This document shows, one piece after another, positions 59,869 to 64,000 of a stretch of 64,000 bases of DNA. The stretch is from Cryobacterium melibiosiphilum (GTDB taxonomy: Bacteria > Actinomycetota > Actinomycetes > Actinomycetales > Microbacteriaceae). The stretch spans positions 47,997 to 111,996 of the forward strand of contig NZ_QZVS01000083.1 in NCBI RefSeq assembly GCF_003602235.1. The letters are read 5' to 3'. The notes beneath the pieces were generated by a model, which was not told the DNA's origin, searched no databases, and worked only from the letters and a program-made list of their open reading frames with translations. Numbering within the stretch: position 1 is the first letter of the stretch; each line of letters starts with the position of its first letter. Made by a program: the position numbers and the translations under genes.

Positions 59869-60750
59869 GTGCTCGCAAACTACCTCATCGGCCTGCGTGA
59901 AGGCCTCGAAGCCGCGCTGATCGTCACCATCCTCATCGCGTACCTCGTCAAGCTCGACCGCCGCGACCTCATCCCGCGCATCTGGCTCGGGGTCGGCCTG
60001 GCCGTGCTGCTCGCGCTCGGCATCGGCGCAGTGCTGACCTTCGGCACGTACGGCCTGTCTTTCACGGCACAGGAGACCATCGGCGGACTGCTGTCGATCG
60101 TGGCGACCGGGCTCGTGACCTGGATGGTGTTTTGGATGCTGCGCACCGCCCGCAACCTCTCGGGCCACCTGCGCAGCAACATCGACCACCACCTGGTCGG
60201 CTCCGGGCTCGGCCTCGTCGTCGTGGCTTTTCTCGCCGTGGGCCGCGAGGGCATCGAGACCGCACTGTTTCTCTGGGCCGCGGTGCAGGCGACGGGCCAG
60301 ACGGCGCTGCCGCTGACCGGAGCCGCGCTCGGTATCGTCACGGCGATTGCCCTCGGCTGGCTGATCTACGCGGGGATGCTGAAGATCAACCTGGCCCGAT
60401 TCTTCACCTGGAGCGGCGCAATTCTCATCGTCGTCGCCGCCGGCGTGCTCTCCTATGGCGTGCACGACCTGCAGGAAGCCGGCCTGCTGCCGGGCCTGAA
60501 TGCCCTCGCCTTCAACGTGAGCGCCGCGATCCCGCCGGACAGCTGGTACGGCACGCTGCTGAAGGGCACCCTGAACTTCTCCCCCGCCACCACCTGGCTC
60601 GAGCTGGGCGTCTGGGTCGCCTACGTCGTGCCGACGCTTGGGCTGTTCATCAGGCTCAGCCGCCAGGGCACGCGCCCGGCGCAGGCCACGGCACCGAGCA
60701 CGGCGCCGGTTGCGGCCAGCCGGCCGCGCGCATCCGTCGACGCGCCCTGA
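59869..60750 (+). CDS. efeU: Iron permease EfeU (FTR1 family)
   Basis: 293 residues, seven membrane helices. Two REGxE iron-translocation motifs: LREGLEAALIVTILIAYLV near 9 and AVGREGIETALFLW near 124, as in Ftr1/EfeU. It imports iron through the membrane together with EfeO and EfeB. The tail after 265 is Ala/Pro/Thr-rich. GTG start after GGAAG. First gene of efeUOB. Confidence 0.93.
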   Translation: MLANYLIGLREGLEAALIVTILIAYLVKLDRRDLIPRIWLGVGLAVLLALGIGAVLTFGTYGLSFTAQETIGGLLSIVATGLVTWMVFWMLRTARNLSGHLRSNIDHHLVGSGLGLVVVAFLAVGREGIETALFLWAAVQATGQTALPLTGAALGIVTAIALGWLIYAGMLKINLARFFTWSGAILIVVAAGVLSYGVHDLQEAGLLPGLNALAFNVSAAIPPDSWYGTLLKGTLNFSPATTWLELGVWVAYVVPTLGLFIRLSRQGTRPAQATAPSTAPVAASRPRASVDAP

Positions 60751-60813
60751 TTTCTGCACGCGTTACTCACCCCACAACTGTCCCGCCGCCTCGCCCCACT
60801 CGAAGGATTGCCC

Positions 60814-61974
60814 ATGCGCGCCCGTTTCTCCCTCCTCGCTCTCGGATCAGCCGCTCTGCTGGCCCTCACCGGCTGTGTCGCGAACAACCCGGGAGGTGCC
60901 GGCCCGGCACTGACGGTCGACAGCAGCGCAGACGGATGCTCCGTCTCGGCCAGTGAGGTCGCCGCCGGCACCACGAGCTTCAGCGTCACCAACAGCGGCG
61001 ACCAGGTCACCGAGTTCTACCTGCTCGGGGACGACGGCCTGCGCATCGTCGGCGAGGCCGAGAACATCGGCCCCGGCCTCACCCGCGACCTCGTCGTGCA
61101 ACTCGCCGAGGGCAGCTATTTCACCGCCTGCAAGCCCGGCATGGTCGGCGACGGCATCGGCAAGGCCGCCTTCACGGTGACGCCGAGCGAGTCGGGCACC
61201 GTCGTCAACGCCAACCTCGACCAGCAGGTCGAAACCGCGAACACGAACTATTCCTCGTACGTGAAAGACCAGATCGCCCAGCTCGTCACCGGCACCGACG
61301 CCTTCGCGGCCGCCTACGTCGCGGGTGACTTCGACTCCGCCCGCACGCTCTATGCCGCAACGCGCATGCACTGGGAGCGCGTCGAGACGGTCGCCGAATC
61401 GTTCGGCGACCTCGACCCCAAGCTCGACCTGCGGGAGGCCGACCTCGAAGAGGGCCAGGACTGGACCGGTTGGCACGCCATCGAGAAGGACCTCTGGCCG
61501 GCCGAGGCCGAAGCGGGCTTCGCCGCGTACACGCCGGAAAAGCGCTCGAGCCTGGCCGAGCAGCTCGTCGCCGACACCGCAACGCTGAACGACAACGTGC
61601 AAGACCTCACGTTCAGCCTGTCGCAGCAGACCAACGGCGCGATCGGCCTGCTCGACGAGGTCGCCAGCGGTAAGGTCACCGGCGAAGAGGAGTTCTGGTC
61701 GCACACCGACCTCTGGGACTTCCAGGCCAACATCGACGGCGCCACGGTGCTCTACGCGGGCGTGCGGGACATCCTCGTCGAAGAAGACGCCGATCTGGCC
61801 GAGAGCCTCGACAGCGAGTTCGCGTCGCTGCAGGAGCTGCTCGACGCCCAGCGGGTCGGCGACGACTTCACCCTGTACACCGACCTGACACCGGCCGAGA
61901 TCCGCGCCTTCGCCGATCAGGTCAACGCCCTCGCCGAGCCGCTCAACCAGCTCACCGCCACTCTCGTCTTGTGA
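60814..61974 (+). CDS. efeO: Iron-uptake lipoprotein EfeO
   Basis: 386 residues. A lipoprotein signal with lipobox LALTGC, an N-terminal cupredoxin-like domain (about 30-130; SFSVTNSGDQVTEFYLLGDD) and a C-terminal M75 imelysin-like domain. The HxxE motif is in GWHAIEKDLWP near 224. It is expected to bind ferric or ferrous iron outside the membrane and hand it to EfeU. ATG at 60814 with GAAGGA six bases upstream. Coupled to efeB by a GTGA overlap. Confidence 0.93.
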   Translation: MRARFSLLALGSAALLALTGCVANNPGGAGPALTVDSSADGCSVSASEVAAGTTSFSVTNSGDQVTEFYLLGDDGLRIVGEAENIGPGLTRDLVVQLAEGSYFTACKPGMVGDGIGKAAFTVTPSESGTVVNANLDQQVETANTNYSSYVKDQIAQLVTGTDAFAAAYVAGDFDSARTLYAATRMHWERVETVAESFGDLDPKLDLREADLEEGQDWTGWHAIEKDLWPAEAEAGFAAYTPEKRSSLAEQLVADTATLNDNVQDLTFSLSQQTNGAIGLLDEVASGKVTGEEEFWSHTDLWDFQANIDGATVLYAGVRDILVEEDADLAESLDSEFASLQELLDAQRVGDDFTLYTDLTPAEIRAFADQVNALAEPLNQLTATLVL

Positions 61975-63299
61975 GCCGTGCCGTGACCGACAAGACCGTG
62001 GACCCCGACGGCCCTCCGCAGACTGCGGCCGTACCCGCGCGCGGCTTCTCCCGGCGAGCCCTGTTCGGACTCGCCGGGGCGGGTGCCGTGGGCCTCGGAC
62101 TCGGCGTCGCCGGTGACCGGGCTGCGATCGCGGTGGCCGCAGCGGCGTCGCCCACCGGGGCATCCGTCACCTACCCCTTCTTCGGCGCGCACCAGGCGGG
62201 GATCGTCACCCCCGCGCAGGACCGCCTGCACTTCGCCGCTTTCGACGTGGCCGCCGACCTCACCCGTGCCGACCTGATCGAACTGCTGCAGGACTGGAGC
62301 ACGGCTGCCGCCCTGATGACCGCCGGCCGCGACGTGGGCGAGTTCGGCGCCGTCAACGGCCCGTACGACGCCCCGCCCGAAGACACCGGCGAGGCGCAGG
62401 GCCTGCCGCCCGCGGGCCTGACCATTACCTTCGGCTTCGGGCCGACGCTGTTCCAGACCGCGGATGGCGCCGATCGCTTCGGCCTCGCGGCCCGCCGCCC
62501 CGAGGCGCTCACCGCCCTCCCCCACTTTCCCGGGGACATGCTCGAAGAGGGCCGCAGTGACGGCGACCTCTGCATCCAGGCCTGCGCCGACGACCCGCAG
62601 GTTGCCGTGCACGCCATCCGCAACCTGTCGCGCATCGCCTTCGGTCGGGCGGCCATCCGCTGGTCGCAGCTCGGCTTCGGGCGCACGTCATCCACCTCGA
62701 CGAGCCAGGCCACCCCGAGAAATCTCTTCGGCTTCAAGGACGGCACCGCGAACATCAAGGCCGAGGAGCCCGACGCGGTCACGGATCAGGTCTGGGTTGG
62801 CAGTGATGACGGCCCCGCCTGGCTGGCTGGCGGGTCGTATTTGGTGGCCCGGCGCATCCGCATGACGATTGAAACCTGGGATCGCACCCTGCTGCGCGAG
62901 CAGGAGACCGTGATCGGCCGCAACAAGGGAGCGGGGGCGCCGCTCTCGGGCGGCACCGAGTTCACCGAACCCGACTTCACGATCGTGGGGCGTGCCGATG
63001 CTCCGCTGATCGACCAGGCCGCGCACGTGCGCCTCGCGCATCCCACCCAGAACGCGGGCACGCGGATGCTGCGGCGCGGCTACAACTTCGTCGACGGCAA
63101 CGACGAACTCGGCCGCCTCAACGCGGGCCTGTTCTTCATCAGTTTTCAACGATCGCCCGAGCAGTTCAGCCGGGTGCAGCTGAGCCTCGCCAAGAACGAT
63201 GCCCTCAATGAGTACATCCGCCACGTGGGCAGCGCCCTGTTCGCGGTGCCTCCGGGTGCGGCGGCCGGCAGCTACGTGGGCGCCGCACTCTTCGCCTAA
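61971..63299 (+). CDS. efeB: Dye-decolorizing peroxidase / deferrochelatase EfeB
   Basis: 442 residues. A Tat signal (FSRRALFGLAGAGAVGLGLG near 26), then two ferredoxin-like Dyp domains. NLFGFKDGTANI near 259 is the distal haem motif and HVRLAHPTQNAGTRMLRRGY near 347 includes the proximal His region. In efeUOB systems it oxidises ferrous iron or removes iron from haem. Exported folded, so it depends on Tat; tatB is at 45826. GTG start inside the efeO stop. Confidence 0.93.
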   Translation: MSRAVTDKTVDPDGPPQTAAVPARGFSRRALFGLAGAGAVGLGLGVAGDRAAIAVAAAASPTGASVTYPFFGAHQAGIVTPAQDRLHFAAFDVAADLTRADLIELLQDWSTAAALMTAGRDVGEFGAVNGPYDAPPEDTGEAQGLPPAGLTITFGFGPTLFQTADGADRFGLAARRPEALTALPHFPGDMLEEGRSDGDLCIQACADDPQVAVHAIRNLSRIAFGRAAIRWSQLGFGRTSSTSTSQATPRNLFGFKDGTANIKAEEPDAVTDQVWVGSDDGPAWLAGGSYLVARRIRMTIETWDRTLLREQETVIGRNKGAGAPLSGGTEFTEPDFTIVGRADAPLIDQAAHVRLAHPTQNAGTRMLRRGYNFVDGNDELGRLNAGLFFISFQRSPEQFSRVQLSLAKNDALNEYIRHVGSALFAVPPGAAAGSYVGAALFA

Positions 63300-63321
63300 C
63301 CTCGCGGGGTAGAACGGCGGC

Positions 63322-64000
63322 TCAGAACGCGGGGGTGCCGTCGCCGTTGGGATCGTCCCATTTCGAATAGGCCACCTGGATCGGGGTGGCGGGGTCGGTG
63401 TAATACACGTGTCCGGTGGGGGCGGTCCAGGCCAGCACGCCGTCGGTCACCTGCACGAGTTGCCATCCGGTTTGGTGTTTGAGCAGGTGGTGCATTTTGC
63501 AGAGGTGGGAGAGGTTGTCGTGGCTCATTTGCCCGCCGAATTGGCGGTCGAGGGTGTGGTCGATCTCGGAGAGTCGGGCGGGTCGGCTGCAGCCGGCGAA
63601 CCGGCAGGTGCCGTCGCGCACCTGCAAGAACCGTTTCAGGTCTGCCGGCACCTGGTCGGGGTTCTTGCTCACCGAGAGCACGACACCGGTTTCGGGATGG
63701 GTGAGGATACGAATCCAGCTGGTCGCGGTGCCGGCCAGCCGACGGGCCGTCTGGGCGTCGATCGGGCCGTAGCCTTCGAGGGTGGCGGGATCGTCGTTCG
63801 TGCCCATCAGCGTCAGGACCGGCACGGTCACGTGCACCGTGGCGACGATGCCGGCCCCCAGGCCGTCTTCGGTCACGCCGCGCAACAGCAGATCGCTGGC
63901 GACGTCGGAGCGCAACTGGCTCAGGGTGCGTTTTTCATCCTTGCCCTGCAGGCTGCGGGCGATATCGGTGATGCGGGCGTGCGCGGCTTCGGCCCAGTCG
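63322..64000 (-). CDS. HNH endonuclease (DUF222/13E12-type), 5' part beyond right edge
   Basis: About 225 C-terminal residues are in the window; the frame is open to base 64000. The HNH core reads CRFAGCSRPARLSEIDHTLD, then SHLCKMHHLLKHQTGW, with zinc-type Cys residues. This family (DUF222 plus HNH, like the 13E12 repeats of mycobacteria) is multi-copy in Microbacteriaceae and may be mobile or phage-related. Biological role not known. Convergent with efeB, 22 bp apart. Confidence 0.85.
   Translation of the reverse strand, partial: DWAEAAHARITDIARSLQGKDEKRTLSQLRSDVASDLLLRGVTEDGLGAGIVATVHVTVPVLTLMGTNDDPATLEGYGPIDAQTARRLAGTATSWIRILTHPETGVVLSVSKNPDQVPADLKRFLQVRDGTCRFAGCSRPARLSEIDHTLDRQFGGQMSHDNLSHLCKMHHLLKHQTGWQLVQVTDGVLAWTAPTGHVYYTDPATPIQVAYSKWDDPNGDGTPAF

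Overview
The window is a high-GC, gene-dense chromosomal segment of an actinobacterium. Evidence includes an adnA-adnB recombination operon beside uvrD2 and nudC, the actinobacterial families DUF3107 and DUF3117, divergent dapD/dapE, and many starts placed six bases after a TANNNT box (the leaderless arrangement common in Actinobacteria). Protein style and the frequent GGCATCCG/CGGATGCC word suggest Microbacteriaceae (Cryobacterium, Leifsonia or a relative). That family call is inference, not proven here. I see no phage, transposase, CRISPR array, rRNA or plasmid functions.

Layout. 1-7016: start of a nitrilase-family gene, a polyprenol-phosphate mannose synthase, then an NAD de novo operon nrtR-nadA-nadB-nadC plus a cysteine desulfurase, tightly overlapped. 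7017-14551: an exopolysaccharide locus with a processive GT2 synthase, a membrane-tethered beta-helix protein, two paralogous beta-helix proteins (one anchored, one secreted) and a UDP-glucose 6-dehydrogenase. 14586-14970: two initiator tRNA-Met genes with hairpin terminators. 15055-37066: a conserved block of UPF0182, YlbL-like protease, Zincin_2 protein, AdhP, an orphan TOMM/ThiF-like protein, UvrD2, NudC, a degenerate phosphotransferase, AdnB, AdnA, DUF3107, a ferritin-like protein and a DEAD-box helicase. Part of this gene order is shared with mycobacteria.

37392-47225: PHP phosphoesterase, EEP-family protein, aminopeptidase P, stress protein, MgtE_N/CBS protein, DUF1003, Mrp, PPK2, TatB, O-methyltransferase and DUF3117. 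47309-58631: PIG-V-like mannosyltransferase, dapE/dapD, nitronate monooxygenase, penicillin acylase, citrate synthase, dapC and ferredoxin; dapC, dapD and dapE together serve lysine and peptidoglycan precursor synthesis. 58708-63299: a PIG-L-like pseudoenzyme fused to a membrane domain, then the efeUOB iron-uptake operon behind a DtxR-like box; EfeB carries a Tat signal and a tatB gene lies in the same window. 63322-64000: the 3' part of an HNH endonuclease gene.

The most unusual non-coding content is a set of intergenic palindromic modules (two 60-bp near-palindromes at 50719 and 52389, a composite array at 55283-55588, a 38-bp perfect palindrome at 37229). There are also many short tandem repeats: repeat units inside genes are multiples of three (6, 15, 18 bp), while those outside genes are often not (8, 10, 17 bp). 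The best candidates for new biology are the exopolysaccharide locus, the palindromic modules, and the enzyme-like genes that have lost catalytic residues.
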